Positions 37,577-47,249 of a DNA stretch of 64,000 bases are shown in pieces; the first letter of the stretch is position 1; each line of letters starts with the position of its first letter. The position numbers and the translations under genes are program-made. Location: NCBI RefSeq assembly GCF_900460525.1, contig NZ_UHIY01000001.1, positions 4,588,001-4,652,000 on the forward strand, given 5' to 3'. Below the pieces are notes generated by a model. That model worked only from the letters and a program-made list of their open reading frames with translations, ran no database searches and was not told where the DNA came from. The DNA is from Yersinia kristensenii (GTDB taxonomy: Bacteria > Pseudomonadota > Gammaproteobacteria > Enterobacterales > Enterobacteriaceae).

Positions 37577-38317
37577 GTGAAAGCAATTATTGTCGAAGAT
37601 GAGTTTCTGGCTCAGGAAGAATTAAGTTACCTTATCCGTCAGCACAGTAATATCACTATCGAAGCCACCTTTGAAGATGGATTGGATGTGCTTAAATACC
37701 TGCAAAATCATCAGGTTGACGCCATCTTTCTCGACATTAACATCCCATCGTTAGATGGCGTTCTACTGGCGCAAAACATCAGCAAATTCGCCCATAAACC
37801 TTACATTATCTTTATTACGGCTTATAAAGAGCATGCAGTAGAAGCCTTTGAAATTGAAGCTTTTGACTATATTTTAAAGCCTTATCACGAATCACGTATT
37901 GTCACTATGCTGCAAAAGTTGGAAGCCCTTCATAAGCGTGATCGCCAAAATAAAGAGCAAACCAATAGCACTAGTCACCGCCCTGCGGCTCATACTATCA
38001 ATCTGATGAAAGATGAGCGCATCATCGTCACGGATATCAATGATATTTATTATGCAGCGGCGCAGGAGAAGGTGACTCTGGTTTACACGCGGCGCGCAGA
38101 ATTCATTATGCCAATGAATATCACCGAGTTTTGCAGCCGCTTGCCCGAAGAGTACTTTTTCCGCTGTCACCGCTCTTATTGTGTGAATTTAGCCAAAATC
38201 CGCGAAATCGTACCTTGGTTTAACAATACCTATATTCTGCGACTCAGTGATTTGGACTTTGAAGTCCCGGTTAGCCGCAGCAAGATAAAAGAATTTAGGC
38301 AACTGATGCGCCTTTAA
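37577..38317 (+). CDS. ypdB: LytTR-family response regulator YpdB (PyrR)
   Basis: This 246-aa response regulator has a receiver domain (phospho-aspartate in AIFLDINIP, switch T in FITAYKEHA, K in YILKPYHE) and a C-terminal LytTR DNA-binding domain (about 140-245, with FFRCHRSYCVNLAKIREIVPWFNNTYILRL). The GTG start at 37577 follows GGAG. In E. coli YpdB activates yhjX when pyruvate is sensed by YpdA. Here a YhjX-like gene lies directly downstream, with matching sites in between. Confidence 0.93.
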   Translation: MKAIIVEDEFLAQEELSYLIRQHSNITIEATFEDGLDVLKYLQNHQVDAIFLDINIPSLDGVLLAQNISKFAHKPYIIFITAYKEHAVEAFEIEAFDYILKPYHESRIVTMLQKLEALHKRDRQNKEQTNSTSHRPAAHTINLMKDERIIVTDINDIYYAAAQEKVTLVYTRRAEFIMPMNITEFCSRLPEEYFFRCHRSYCVNLAKIREIVPWFNNTYILRLSDLDFEVPVSRSKIKEFRQLMRL

Positions 38318-38318
38318 A

Positions 38319-38348
38319 TGCATTTCATTCCTCTCTGAATGCAGCTCA
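38319..38348 (+). promoter_or_regulatory. YpdB-type double binding site
   Basis: TGCATTTCAT (38319-38328), 11 bases, then TGCAGCTCAT (38340-38348 with T38340): this is the motif-N11-motif layout reported for YpdB at yhjX in E. coli (GGCATTTCAT-N11-GGCATTTCAT, from memory). The second half-site has two changes. A -10-like TATACT lies at 38383-38388 with no -35, as expected for an activated promoter. Confidence 0.75.
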
Positions 38349-38372
38349 TTCCCCTTTCGATCTATAGCTATT

Positions 38373-38406
38373 AGCCCGCCCGTATACTGGTTTCATTCGG
38401 CGGGCT
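38373..38406 (+). promoter_or_regulatory. Inverted repeat around the -10 of the YhjX-like gene
   Basis: AGCCCGCC (38373-38380) and GGCGGGCT (38399-38406) flank TATACT. It could be the ypdB transcription end or a second operator. No T-run follows. Confidence 0.45.
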
Positions 38407-38539
38407 GATAACACCTAAATACCAGATGTTCGGTGCTCCATCAGCGCGTAATTTTTAGGTTCCGACGCTATTGCTCACAGCTATAACTCCAGCAATAGCC
38501 ATATTCGGGCCGTATGCATTGATGTTTAAGGAGTCCGGC

Positions 38540-39784
38540 ATGAGCAGTAAACCGGTAAATCGTTGGCTAATTGTGGTTGGTACCATCATCGTTCAGATGG
38601 GTTTAGGCACTATCTATACTTGGAGCTTATTTAATCAGCCGCTAGGGGAAAAGTTCAGTTGGTCATTGGGGGCTGTTGCCACCACCTTCTCTATCACCAG
38701 TTTCTCTCTGGCTATCGCCACGTTATTTGCAGGACGCCTGCAAGAACGCATTGGCATCCGTAAACTGACACTGATTTCCGGCATCATCCTCGGTTTGGGT
38801 TTGATTGCCAGCTCTTTTGCCACTTCGCTCGGGATGATTTATCTACTGGCGGGTATTGTGGTGGGCTTTGCTGACGGCACCGCCTACATCACCACTCTGT
38901 CGAATCTGATTAAATGGTTCCCAGAACGTAAAGGGTTGATTTCAGGTATTTCTGTCGGCGCATTTGGCACCGGTAGCCTGTTGTTCAAATACGTGAATGC
39001 CAGTTTGATTGCCAACCAGGGCGTTTCGCTGGCTTTCTTCTACTGGGGCATTATCGTGATGGTCTTGGTTGGAGCCGGTTCTTTCTTGTTGCGAGAAAAA
39101 ATCGTCGCGCCACAAGCAGTTACCGGCTTGCAATCTGCGCGTGCGGGCCGTGACTTCAGTGTTAAAGAGATGCTGGCGGTCAAAGAGTCTTACTTCTTGT
39201 TTATCATCTTCTTCACCGCCTGTATGAGTGGTTTATATCTGATTGGTATCGTGAAAGATTTGGGCGTGCAACTGGCAGGGATGGATTTGGTCACCGCCGC
39301 CAATACCGTGTCTGCCATCGCTATTTTTAACACCGCCGGGCGTATTATTCTGGGGGCGCTATCCGATAAAGTGGGCCGCCTGCGGGTTATCAGCTTTACC
39401 TTGCTGGTGACCACCTTAGCGGTATCTGTGCTGAGTTTTGTCCCACTGACTCACGCCCTGTTCTTCTTGTGTGTCGGTGCTATTGCTTTCTGTTTTGGTG
39501 GCAATATCACGGTGTTCCCGGCGATTGTTGGCGACTTTTTCGGTTTGAAAAATCACAGCAAAAACTACGGGATTATCTATCAAGGGTTTGGTTTAGGCGC
39601 ACTGGCGGGGTCATTTATTGCGGCACGTTTGGGTGGGTATCACGCGACCTTTATCGTCATTGCGGTGATGTCAGTGGTTTCTCTGTTGTTAACCCTGATT
39701 ATCAAGCCGCCGAAAGGGGCTGCTACCGAGGCAGAAAACACATCAACGGCTTCATCTGGGGTCACCGCCAACAGTCATGCTTGA
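38540..39784 (+). CDS. MFS transporter, YhjX-like (OFA family)
   Basis: This 414-aa transporter has 12 spans and belongs to the oxalate/formate antiporter group. It resembles E. coli YhjX: IVQMGLGTIYTWSLFNQPL, AGRLQERIGIRKLTLISG, GLADGTAYITTLSNLIKWFPERKGLISG-type text, SYFLFIIFFTACMSGLYLIGIVKDLG, CFGGNITVFPAIVGDFFGLKNHSKNYGIIYQGFGLG. YhjX is a pyruvate/H+ transporter target of YpdAB; the same role is likely here but identity is only moderate. ATG 38540 follows AAGGAG by 7 bases. The C-terminal tail is Ala/Ser/Thr rich. A strong terminator follows. Confidence 0.87.
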   Translation: MSSKPVNRWLIVVGTIIVQMGLGTIYTWSLFNQPLGEKFSWSLGAVATTFSITSFSLAIATLFAGRLQERIGIRKLTLISGIILGLGLIASSFATSLGMIYLLAGIVVGFADGTAYITTLSNLIKWFPERKGLISGISVGAFGTGSLLFKYVNASLIANQGVSLAFFYWGIIVMVLVGAGSFLLREKIVAPQAVTGLQSARAGRDFSVKEMLAVKESYFLFIIFFTACMSGLYLIGIVKDLGVQLAGMDLVTAANTVSAIAIFNTAGRIILGALSDKVGRLRVISFTLLVTTLAVSVLSFVPLTHALFFLCVGAIAFCFGGNITVFPAIVGDFFGLKNHSKNYGIIYQGFGLGALAGSFIAARLGGYHATFIVIAVMSVVSLLLTLIIKPPKGAATEAENTSTASSGVTANSHA

Positions 39785-39805
39785 TAGTCAATTTTGTTTA
39801 GCCAT

Positions 39806-39840
39806 AAAAAAGCAGAGCCGTGACTCTGCTTTTTTGTTTT
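39806..39840. terminator. Bidirectional terminator between the YhjX-like gene and glk
   Basis: AAAAAAGCAGAG pairs with CTCTGCTTTTTT around CCGTGA, a 12-bp stem with A- and T-runs on both strands. Confidence 0.9.
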
Positions 39841-39847
39841 ATCAGCA

Positions 39848-40819
39848 TCAAGGATGCAGGGTATGCCCTAACTTCTGACGCAAATAAGCCCCTGCGCCCA
39901 GCAAACCGGGTTGCTGATGAGTAATCATATAGACTGGAATATCCTGCAAGAAATCTTTGAAGCGGCCTTTGTCTTCAAAAGCTCCGCGAAAACCGGAAGC
40001 TTTAAAAAATTCCATAAAGCGCGGCACAATACCGCCTGCAATATACACACCGCCAAAGGTACTGAGATTCAAAGCCAGGTTGCCGCCAAAGCGCCCCATA
40101 ATGACGCAAAACAGGGATAATGCGCGGCGGCAGTCGGTGCAACTGTCAGCCAGAGCGCGTTCGGTGACATCTTTCGGGGCTAAATTCTCGGGCTGGCGGC
40201 CATCAGAAATCACAATGGCCCGGTATAAATTGACCAGTCCTGGCCCGGAAAGCACCCTCTCAGCGGAAACGTGGCCCAGCTCCTGACGCAATACCGCCAG
40301 AATCCGGTCTTCTTCTTCGCTATTCGGTGCAAAATCCACATGCCCGCCTTCACCCGGCAAGCTTATCCAGCGGCTATCCACATTCACTAAATGCGCCACC
40401 CCAAGCCCCGTCCCAGCACCGTATACCGCCACCGGTTTGCCCGGCTGTGGCGATGTGCCGCCAAATTGCAATACATCCTGCGGTGACAGCATTGGGATCG
40501 CCATTGATACCGCGGTGAAATCATTGATGATTTCTAAGTACTTTAACCCCAGATTTTGCTGCATTGTGGCGATAGAGAATGCCCACGTGTGATTGGTCAT
40601 GGCTACCCAATCGCCAGTAATCGGGCAAGCAATGGCGATACAACCATGCTCTACAGTGACCTTATGCTCTGATAAATATTGTGTAATGACAGCTTCCAGA
40701 CTGTCGTAATCTAAACCTGAATATGTTTTTGCTTGTGATATTTCGCCCGTCGCCACAGCGCAAAGCGCCAAACGGGCATTCGTGCCGCCAACATCACCCA
40801 CCAGGGCATAGCTCGTCAT
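39848..40819 (-). CDS. glk: Glucokinase
   Basis: This 323-aa enzyme phosphorylates glucose with ATP to glucose-6-phosphate in the cytoplasm. It aligns with E. coli Glk: [20 protein letters not shown] (ATP phosphate-1 motif DVGGTNAR), [46 protein letters not shown] and [10 protein letters not shown]. The start is ATG 40819, with GGAGAAG 7 bases upstream, matching the E. coli N-terminus; the frame upstream of it is not used. Confidence 0.96.
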   Translation of the reverse strand: MTSYALVGDVGGTNARLALCAVATGEISQAKTYSGLDYDSLEAVITQYLSEHKVTVEHGCIAIACPITGDWVAMTNHTWAFSIATMQQNLGLKYLEIINDFTAVSMAIPMLSPQDVLQFGGTSPQPGKPVAVYGAGTGLGVAHLVNVDSRWISLPGEGGHVDFAPNSEEEDRILAVLRQELGHVSAERVLSGPGLVNLYRAIVISDGRQPENLAPKDVTERALADSCTDCRRALSLFCVIMGRFGGNLALNLSTFGGVYIAGGIVPRFMEFFKASGFRGAFEDKGRFKDFLQDIPVYMITHQQPGLLGAGAYLRQKLGHTLHP

Positions 40820-41001
40820 CAGAAACTTCTCCGTTACAGATATTCTTAACTTCAATTATGCTCACTGTAAAATCAGGCTGGAGAAACAACAATCTCAATA
40901 CTGGAAACCGTTTCGCTTTGGGATAAAGATCACATAAAAACGTTTCAGCAGCGGCTAATTGTTACTGCTGACGGTAAAAAACAATGGGGGATAAATCAAA
41001 A

Positions 41002-41478
41002 TCAGTTTGAACCGCGCCCTTCGCCAGAAGCTGGTTTGAGTTCTACGGGCTGCCGTGAACGAATAATTCGCCCCCGCAAACTGTCATAGGCCCAGTTGTA
41101 AAATAGGGTGTAAGGCAGGAAGAACAGGAAGAAACCCACCTCCAGCATAAATGCCTGTAACAGAGAAACCCCCAATACACCGGCCGCAATCGGCAAGCCG
41201 ATCAAGATAAACCCACTTTCAAAGCCCAATGCATGGAGTGCCCGCACACGTAGGGTCTTGGCGACACGACTAACCGGCCAGAAGGTGTCAAACAAGCTGT
41301 TGTAAATAATATTCCACAGCATCGCCACTGAAGAAAGAAGAATGGCCAATGTGCCCATTTGTAATATGGAGCGATCGAGTAACCATGCCCCGACTGGCGC
41401 ACAAATAGCAACGGCAATGACCTCAAAACCGATAGCATGAATAACGCGCTCAAATAAAGATTTGCGATGAACTTGCAT
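41002..41478 (-). CDS. PACE-family biocide efflux protein
   Basis: This 158-aa inner-membrane protein has four spans and two bacterial-transmembrane-pair (BTP) domains: RKSLFERVIHAIGFEVIAVAICAPVGAWLL in the first, RVRALHALGFESGFILIGLPIAAGVLG in the second, each with E and H residues typical of PACE (AceI-like) transporters. FDTFWPVSRVAK between them is also family-like. Relatives export chlorhexidine and acriflavine. A LysR regulator is divergent, as for AceI/AceR. The ATG at 41478 follows GGGTG. Confidence 0.87.
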   Translation of the reverse strand: MQVHRKSLFERVIHAIGFEVIAVAICAPVGAWLLDRSILQMGTLAILLSSVAMLWNIIYNSLFDTFWPVSRVAKTLRVRALHALGFESGFILIGLPIAAGVLGVSLLQAFMLEVGFFLFFLPYTLFYNWAYDSLRGRIIRSRQPVELKPASGEGRGSN

Positions 41479-41527
41479 AAAACACCCACTTAATTAATCA
41501 ATAACAGATTGTCGAAGGTGATTATCA

Positions 41528-41565
41528 TCGATTTTTAAGATAGATTAAAAATAGAAACCATCGAT
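41528..41565. promoter_or_regulatory. Dyads in the gap between the PACE gene and its LysR regulator
   Basis: ATTTTTAA (41531-41538) pairs with TTAAAAAT (41545-41552), and ATCGAT occurs at 41528-41533 and 41560-41565. This fits a LysR-type operator (T-N11-A) controlling both genes. Confidence 0.5.
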
Positions 41566-41579
41566 AAAATAGATACTTT

Positions 41580-42455
41580 ATGTATTATTCTCCCGAATCA
41601 TTGATTGCGTTTGTCGAAGCTGCCGCTCTGGGCTCTTTCTCAGCGGCAGCCCGCAAGCTGCGCAAAAGCCAGTCGACCATCAGCACCGCTATTGCCAATT
41701 TGGAGGCGGACCTGGGTTTGACATTGTTTGACCGGCAAGCCCGTCTGCCCGTATTGACTGACCATGGGCGCCGTGTACTCGCCCATGCACAGGAAATTCT
41801 GGCCGCCAGTGAGCGGCTGGATAATCTTTCCATCCGTTTGGCCGGCCAGGTTGAGACTCGGCTGACGTTTGTATTGTCTGACACCTATCAACCGACCCAT
41901 CATGAAAGTCTGTTACGCCGCTTTGAACAGCGTTATCCTGATATCGAGTTTGAGTGTTTAATTGCCGAAGATTTCGATGTAATTGACTTGCTACAAATCA
42001 GACGGGCGCATATCGGCGTCGTGGAAGTTCAGCATCATTATCCACCCGACATCGCCGCTAGCCGATTACCCGCACAGACTGAAATGGCCATTTTTGTCAA
42101 CCCCGACCATCCGCTGGCGCAGTTACCCCATGTCCACCCCGAACAATTAGCCACCACCCGACAACTTCGCCTGAATACTTATAACCGAACCGAGCACAAT
42201 CAGTCGCAAGGGCTAATGTGGTCAGCGCCGAGTTATTTGATGTTGCTGGAAATGGCAGAACAAGGCTTCGGTTGGGCTATTCTGCCGCGCTGGCTGGTTA
42301 AACAATATAGTCGTAAAAAACTGGTTGCTTTATCGACCATTGGCTGGCCCAAAACTATTTCAATTGATGCCGTTTGGTCGAAAAAAAGCCCACCAGGGCC
42401 GGCAGGCTATTGGTTGCTGGATCAATTGACCGGTAAGACAAATAACAGCCAGTGA
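41580..42455 (+). CDS. LysR-family transcriptional regulator (AceR-like)
   Basis: This 291-aa LysR regulator is divergent from the PACE transporter. The winged helix-turn-helix is at about 4-60 (IAFVEAAALGSFSAAARKLRKSQSTISTAIANLEADLGLTLFDR). The C-terminal substrate-binding domain has the expected EDFDVIDLLQIRRAHIGV and WAILPRWLVKQ. The start at 41580 has no clear ribosome site, so the start is less certain than the frame. It likely activates the PACE gene in response to a biocide. Confidence 0.87.
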   Translation: MYYSPESLIAFVEAAALGSFSAAARKLRKSQSTISTAIANLEADLGLTLFDRQARLPVLTDHGRRVLAHAQEILAASERLDNLSIRLAGQVETRLTFVLSDTYQPTHHESLLRRFEQRYPDIEFECLIAEDFDVIDLLQIRRAHIGVVEVQHHYPPDIAASRLPAQTEMAIFVNPDHPLAQLPHVHPEQLATTRQLRLNTYNRTEHNQSQGLMWSAPSYLMLLEMAEQGFGWAILPRWLVKQYSRKKLVALSTIGWPKTISIDAVWSKKSPPGPAGYWLLDQLTGKTNNSQ

Positions 42456-42457
42456 GG

Positions 42458-44134
42458 TCAGACAGCGGCATTACGAGTCTGAAGAGATTTAGCTATGTTA
42501 ATTAATAATTCAGGCGCATCCATTTGCGGCAATACCACCTCGATAAAAGCTAATTGTTGGCAATTTTCGAGTTCTGCCAGCACCTGTTGTAATTGATCGA
42601 CCTGAGTGACTCGACGGCTAAAACTTGGTTTATTCAAAGCCAGTGCCTGCGGCAATTGCGTCCAATCCCATTCGGCAATATCGTTATAGCGCTGTTGCGG
42701 CCCATGAATGGCGCGCTCTACCGTATATCCTTGGTTGTTAAGCAGAAAAATAATCGGTGTTAATCCGTCGCGCAACATTGACCCTAACTCTTGGATGGTC
42801 AGTTGAGCAGCGCCATCACCCACCAACAATATCACCCGCCGCTGTGGTTGTGCCAGCTGAGCACCATAAGCGGCTGGCAAACTAAAACCAATTGAGCCCC
42901 ACAATGATTGAGCTATAAACGTACATCCGGACGGTAACTTCAATGATGCCGCGCCAAAGCATGAAGTGCCCTGATCTGTCACCACGATATCGCCAGGCCG
43001 TAAAAACGACTGGATGTGAGACCAAAATGCCTGTTGATTAAGCCAACCATGCGGCACAATTTCTGAGGTTGGGAGAGTGGTAGAGGGGTGAGTGATAACG
43101 GGTTGCTGCCATTCATTCTGCAATGATTGACACAATGTATGTAACGCCTCCACCGCAGTCACCATCGGGATTTGGCTGAAAACTTTTCGCCCAATACATA
43201 CCTGTTCCGGCTGAATATCAATACAGTTATCTTGAATTATATGCTGGCTGAATCCGGCAGTAATGGTATCGACAAACCATACCCCGACCATCACCAAAAC
43301 ATCAGCGTTTTCAATGCACTCTTTGACTTTAATGTCACTGACCGCACCGGCATAAGTGCCAAGAAACAGTGGATGTGTTTCATCTAATAATCCTTTGCCC
43401 ATCAGTAATGTCGAATGTGGCAGATTCACTGCCGCCAGCCAGTTATTCAGTGATTGTCGGGCACCAAATCGGTCAGCTAGAAAATCGGCTAATAGCGCCA
43501 CCCGATGTGCTGACTGTAACTTCTCACGGGCCGCAGCAATAAACGCCTGCAACGATGAGGGGGACAAGATAGGTTGGGAGAGAGCCAAAGCTTCCGGGTG
43601 GGTTACCACATCAGTCTGTGCCACATCACTAGGGAGTTGGAGATAAACCGGCCGTCGCTGATATAGCGCAGCCACCAGCAGGCGATCAATTTCGGTCACC
43701 GCATTTTCAGCCGTCAAACTGGTTTGTGCACAGCTAACTTCTTTCGCCATGCGCGAAAAATGGCTAAAATCGCCGTCACCGAATGAGTGATGTAGCAATT
43801 CTCCGGCCTTTTGCGCCCGTAGCGCCGGTGTGCCAACAATATGAATGACTGGCAGATATTCAGCATAACTGCCAGCAATACCATTGATAGCACTTAATTC
43901 CCCCACGCCTACCGTGGTCAGTAAGGCAGCAGCAGGCATGACACGAGCATACCCATCCGCAGCATAAGCCGCATTAAGCTCATTGGCGCACCCCATCCAT
44001 TCAATACCGGGATGGCTAATAACATGATCCAAAAAGTGAAGAGTAAAATCTCCTGGAACACCAAACAGGTGCCGGATACCCACTTGTGCCAGTCGATCCA
44101 GTAAATAATCTGCGACTTTATAGTTGCTCGACAT
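42458..44134 (-). CDS. ipdC: Thiamine-diphosphate 2-keto-acid decarboxylase (IpdC-like)
   Basis: This 558-aa enzyme is of the indolepyruvate/phenylpyruvate/pyruvate decarboxylase family: HLFGVPGDFTLHFLDHV, the catalytic glutamate in CANELNAAYAADGYAR, ThDP-binding GDGAAQLTIQELGSMLRDGLTPIIFLLNNQGYTVERAIHG, and GLLDETHPLFLGTYAG. It decarboxylates aromatic or branched 2-keto acids to aldehydes, such as indolepyruvate to indoleacetaldehyde. The substrate is not fixed by sequence. The ATG at 44134 (MSSNYKVADYLLDRLAQ) is preferred over a GTG at 44143. It ends three bases from the convergent LysR gene and is divergent from the aldo/keto reductase. Confidence 0.85.
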   Translation of the reverse strand: MSSNYKVADYLLDRLAQVGIRHLFGVPGDFTLHFLDHVISHPGIEWMGCANELNAAYAADGYARVMPAAALLTTVGVGELSAINGIAGSYAEYLPVIHIVGTPALRAQKAGELLHHSFGDGDFSHFSRMAKEVSCAQTSLTAENAVTEIDRLLVAALYQRRPVYLQLPSDVAQTDVVTHPEALALSQPILSPSSLQAFIAAAREKLQSAHRVALLADFLADRFGARQSLNNWLAAVNLPHSTLLMGKGLLDETHPLFLGTYAGAVSDIKVKECIENADVLVMVGVWFVDTITAGFSQHIIQDNCIDIQPEQVCIGRKVFSQIPMVTAVEALHTLCQSLQNEWQQPVITHPSTTLPTSEIVPHGWLNQQAFWSHIQSFLRPGDIVVTDQGTSCFGAASLKLPSGCTFIAQSLWGSIGFSLPAAYGAQLAQPQRRVILLVGDGAAQLTIQELGSMLRDGLTPIIFLLNNQGYTVERAIHGPQQRYNDIAEWDWTQLPQALALNKPSFSRRVTQVDQLQQVLAELENCQQLAFIEVVLPQMDAPELLINIAKSLQTRNAAV

Positions 44135-44378
44135 AACAATCACAACCTTAATACTTATAGTGTGAAATAAGTATTAAACAAAGCATAAATAAATCTAATA
44201 TTTTTAAATTATTAATTAACTCGCACAGTGTAACTATTTGCTGACATTCCCTTTTCCCTGTACCGATTTTGTTATCAAATTCTATTATCAATAATCGACT
44301 CTGTGATCTTGCCAACTTACGCCATCAGTGGAAACGCATACATTATGGTGGCATTTACTTTCATCAATAAGGGGCATC

Positions 44379-45368
44379 ATGGTCTATCAAGCAACTTCCT
44401 CCCGCTATCAGGAGATGGAATATCACCGTTGTGGCCGTAGTGGATTAATGCTCCCGGCTATTTCTCTTGGCCTATGGCATAACTTTGGCGATAGCACGCT
44501 GTATGAAAATAGCCGTAATCTGATTCATCGAGCTTTTGATCATGGCATTACCCATTTTGATTTAGCCAATAACTATGGCCCCCCTCCCGGTTCAGCCGAA
44601 CTGAATTTCGGCCGGATCCTGCAACAAGACCTGCGCCCTTATCGCGATGAACTGATTATCTCATCCAAAGCAGGCTACACCATGTGGCCTGGCCCTTATG
44701 GGGATTGGGGATCCAAAAAATATCTGGTCGCGAGCATTAATCAAAGTTTGCAACGCATGGGTTTGGATTATGTTGATATTTTTTATCATCACCGCCCAGA
44801 CCCTAATACCCCGCTGGAAGAGACCATGGCGGCGCTGGATTTACTAGTGCGCCAAGGCAAAGCACTGTATATCGGTTTGTCGAACTACCCTGCTGCACAA
44901 GCGCGTCAAGCCTGTGAAATTCTCGCGCAGCTCGGCACTCCTTGCCTGATTCACCAACCGAAATATTCTATGTTTGAGCGCTGGATTGAAGCCGAGCTAC
45001 AAGATACGCTGGATGAATATGGTGTGGGATCTATTGCTTTTTCGCCATTGGCAGGCGGCTTATTAACTGACCGCTATCTGGCAGGAATTCCATTAGATTC
45101 GCGGGCAGCCAGTGACAGTAAGTTCCTGAATCCTGAACAGCTTTCAGCGGAGAAACTGGCTAAGGTTCGCCAATTAAATGAACTGGCGCTTGATCGCGGG
45201 CAGAAGCTATCGCAAATGTCCTTAGCTTGGGTATTACGTGGCGGGCGAGTGACATCAGCATTGATTGGGGCCAGTAAAATCAGCCAAATTGATGATGCCG
45301 TCGGCATGTTGGCAAATACCGAATTCAGTGACGCAGAAATAAAAGCTATTGAAGATATTTTAGTGTAA
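44379..45368 (+). CDS. Aldo/keto reductase, YghZ-like
   Basis: This 329-aa NADPH-dependent aldo/keto reductase resembles E. coli YghZ (L-glyceraldehyde-3-phosphate reductase): LGLWHNFGDS, GITHFDLANNYGPPPGSAE (catalytic D and Y), SSKAGYTMWPGPYGDWGSKKYLVASINQSLQRMGLDYVDIFYHHR (catalytic K and H), ALYIGLSNY and SALIGASKISQI. The start is ATG 44379 with AAGGGG upstream; the longer frame from 44328 is unlikely. It is divergent from the decarboxylase, so it might reduce the aldehyde made there (inference only). A hairpin follows at 45392-45410. Confidence 0.87.
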   Translation: MVYQATSSRYQEMEYHRCGRSGLMLPAISLGLWHNFGDSTLYENSRNLIHRAFDHGITHFDLANNYGPPPGSAELNFGRILQQDLRPYRDELIISSKAGYTMWPGPYGDWGSKKYLVASINQSLQRMGLDYVDIFYHHRPDPNTPLEETMAALDLLVRQGKALYIGLSNYPAAQARQACEILAQLGTPCLIHQPKYSMFERWIEAELQDTLDEYGVGSIAFSPLAGGLLTDRYLAGIPLDSRAASDSKFLNPEQLSAEKLAKVRQLNELALDRGQKLSQMSLAWVLRGGRVTSALIGASKISQIDDAVGMLANTEFSDAEIKAIEDILV

Positions 45369-45391
45369 ACGTTCTCTTTTTAATCACTAAA

Positions 45392-45410
45392 CAGGGGGTT
45401 GTGCCCCCTG
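45392..45410 (+). terminator. Hairpin after the aldo/keto reductase gene
   Basis: CAGGGGG-TTGTG-CCCCCTG is a 7-bp perfect stem without a T-run, most likely an mRNA 3' end. Confidence 0.55.
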
Positions 45411-45535
45411 CACCCCGCTTAATTACCCCCACAGATAAATCCTAAATCCGTATTTTACAGTTTTATCCGAACCTCAGCGGCTGACTTCCTGTTTAAGATA
45501 ACGCCATAGCCTATAAGGCAAGACAAGGATAAATA

Positions 45536-45964
45536 ATGTTAAAGACGGCCATATTTAAATCAACAATGTTAAAGCTGAGTATTGTGAGGCCAAGAAGAAT
45601 AAGGCCCCTGTTGCTGATAACAATATTAGCCTGGTTCCCTCTTATCCCCATGGCGAATGCCGAAAGCATTGAGTTGCTGCCCAGTATTTCTTTACACATT
45701 GGCGAACAAGATCGCAGTGGTAATTATTGGGATGGTTATGACTGGCGCGACCGCCAATGGTGGCAAAATCATCAAGGGCGAGATTTAGGTGAGCGTAATC
45801 GTCATGGCCATTACTGGGATGGTCACCGCTGGCAAGATAGAGATTGGTGGAAAAAGAACTATTATTACCGCGAAGGGCGCTACTGGAAATATGACAAACA
45901 TCATGACAACCGCGGCAAAAAACATCATCGAAACCAAGGGCGCGATCATCACCATCATGACTAA
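45536..45964 (+). CDS. DUF2502 (YpeC-like) secreted basic protein
   Basis: This 142-aa periplasmic protein has a signal peptide ([18 protein letters not shown], cleavage after about residue 41) and a mature part rich in W, D, R, H and [35 protein letters not shown] text, then a second [14 protein letters not shown] unit and a poly-His/Lys tail ([12 protein letters not shown]). E. coli YpeC has the same start (EITLLPSI-L-IGD-D--GNYWDG-HWRD) and the same position next to mntH. The function is unknown; metal or polyanion binding is possible from the His/Asp content. An internal ATG at 45566 is an alternative start. Confidence 0.8.
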   Translation: MLKTAIFKSTMLKLSIVRPRRIRPLLLITILAWFPLIPMANAESIELLPSISLHIGEQDRSGNYWDGYDWRDRQWWQNHQGRDLGERNRHGHYWDGHRWQDRDWWKKNYYYREGRYWKYDKHHDNRGKKHHRNQGRDHHHHD

Positions 45965-46019
45965 TGCTCATGCGGTCTCTCAGACGGGTTTATATTTTTA
46001 ACCCGCCTGACGGATAGAC

Positions 46020-47249
46020 TTAAAGCAGGCTCACCAGCAGATAGCCATTTAATCCAATCACGCACAAGACAACTAATTTACCCAAAATCTGAGTCAACTT
46101 TTTATCAACCAACTCCCCCATCAATTCTTTATTGCCGGTGAAGACCAATAACGGTACCAGTGCCAATGCAATGCCAAAGCTCAGTAAAACTTGGCTCATC
46201 ACCAGTATTTTAGTCGCGTCCATCCCGATCATAATGACAATAAAAGACGGCAACATGGTGATCGCGCGACGTAGCCACATGGGAATATAAAAGTGCACAA
46301 ATCCCTGCATTACCACTTGCCCAGCCATAGTGCCCACCACTGTCGACGACAAGCCTGCGGCCACCAAGCTCAAGCCGAAAACCGTGGCGGCAGCATTGCC
46401 TAACAGGGGTTGCAAGGTCAAATAGGCCTCTTCGATTTCGGCAACATGTTGATAGCCATTGAAATGAAAAGCCGCAGCAGCGGTTGCCATCATGGCCAAA
46501 TTCACAAAACCCGCAATCGTCATGGCAATCGCCACATCAAATTTGGTTGAAGCGTAGCGCTCAGTTTTGGATTCTTTACCTTCCGTCTGTGTTAATGCTG
46601 AATGCAGGTAAATGACGTGCGGCATAATGGTCGCCCCCAGAACCCCGGCGGCTAAAAACACCGCGTTACTGTTAGGCAAGCTCGGAATAATCATCCCGCG
46701 CCCCAGAGCCGCCAGTTCGGGCTGAGAGAAAATCAGTTCAACAATATAAGATGCCGCGACAAATAATAGCAGCCCACCAATCACCATTTCGATTGGCTTT
46801 TGCCCGCGATTTTGCAGCATAAGAATAAGGAAAGTGGCGATGCCGGTCAGTACCGCGCCTTGTAGAAGCGTTACGCCCAGTAGCAATTTGAAGCCAATAG
46901 CGGCCCCGATAAACTCGGCCAAGTCTGTAGCCATCACGATAATCTCAGCCTGCACCCAGTAAGCCCATACCACTGGGCGCGGGAAACGATCACGGATATG
47001 CTCCGCCAGATTCTTACCGGTTGCGATCCCTAGTTTTGCTGAGAGCAGTTGGACTAACATCGCCATGACATTGGCCCATACCACAACCCACAGGAGGGTA
47101 TAGCCAAAGCTGGCTCCGGCCTGAATGTTAGTTGCAAAGTTACCGGGGTCGATATAGGCAATGGCAGCAATAAAGGCAGGCCCCATCAGGGAGAGTTTTA
47201 TCCTCCTTGAGTTGCGACGAGGTGTATCGACAGCACGGCTATTCAACAT
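46020..47249 (-). CDS. mntH: Nramp-family Mn2+/H+ symporter MntH
   Basis: This 409-aa manganese importer shows clear Nramp signatures: [29 protein letters not shown] (metal-binding DPGN), [40 protein letters not shown] (MPH metal ligand) and [25 protein letters not shown] text. It aligns with E. coli MntH over its length. It sits between ypeC and nupC as in E. coli. A perfect GATAATAATTATC palindrome lies upstream. Confidence 0.96.
   Translation of the reverse strand: MLNSRAVDTPRRNSRRIKLSLMGPAFIAAIAYIDPGNFATNIQAGASFGYTLLWVVVWANVMAMLVQLLSAKLGIATGKNLAEHIRDRFPRPVVWAYWVQAEIIVMATDLAEFIGAAIGFKLLLGVTLLQGAVLTGIATFLILMLQNRGQKPIEMVIGGLLLFVAASYIVELIFSQPELAALGRGMIIPSLPNSNAVFLAAGVLGATIMPHVIYLHSALTQTEGKESKTERYASTKFDVAIAMTIAGFVNLAMMATAAAAFHFNGYQHVAEIEEAYLTLQPLLGNAAATVFGLSLVAAGLSSTVVGTMAGQVVMQGFVHFYIPMWLRRAITMLPSFIVIMIGMDATKILVMSQVLLSFGIALALVPLLVFTGNKELMGELVDKKLTQILGKLVVLCVIGLNGYLLVSLL

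Noticed and set aside
44200..44260. TyrR box upstream of ipdC
   Set aside because: Only a loose TGTAAC-like element; not close enough to TGTAAA-N6-TTTACA.
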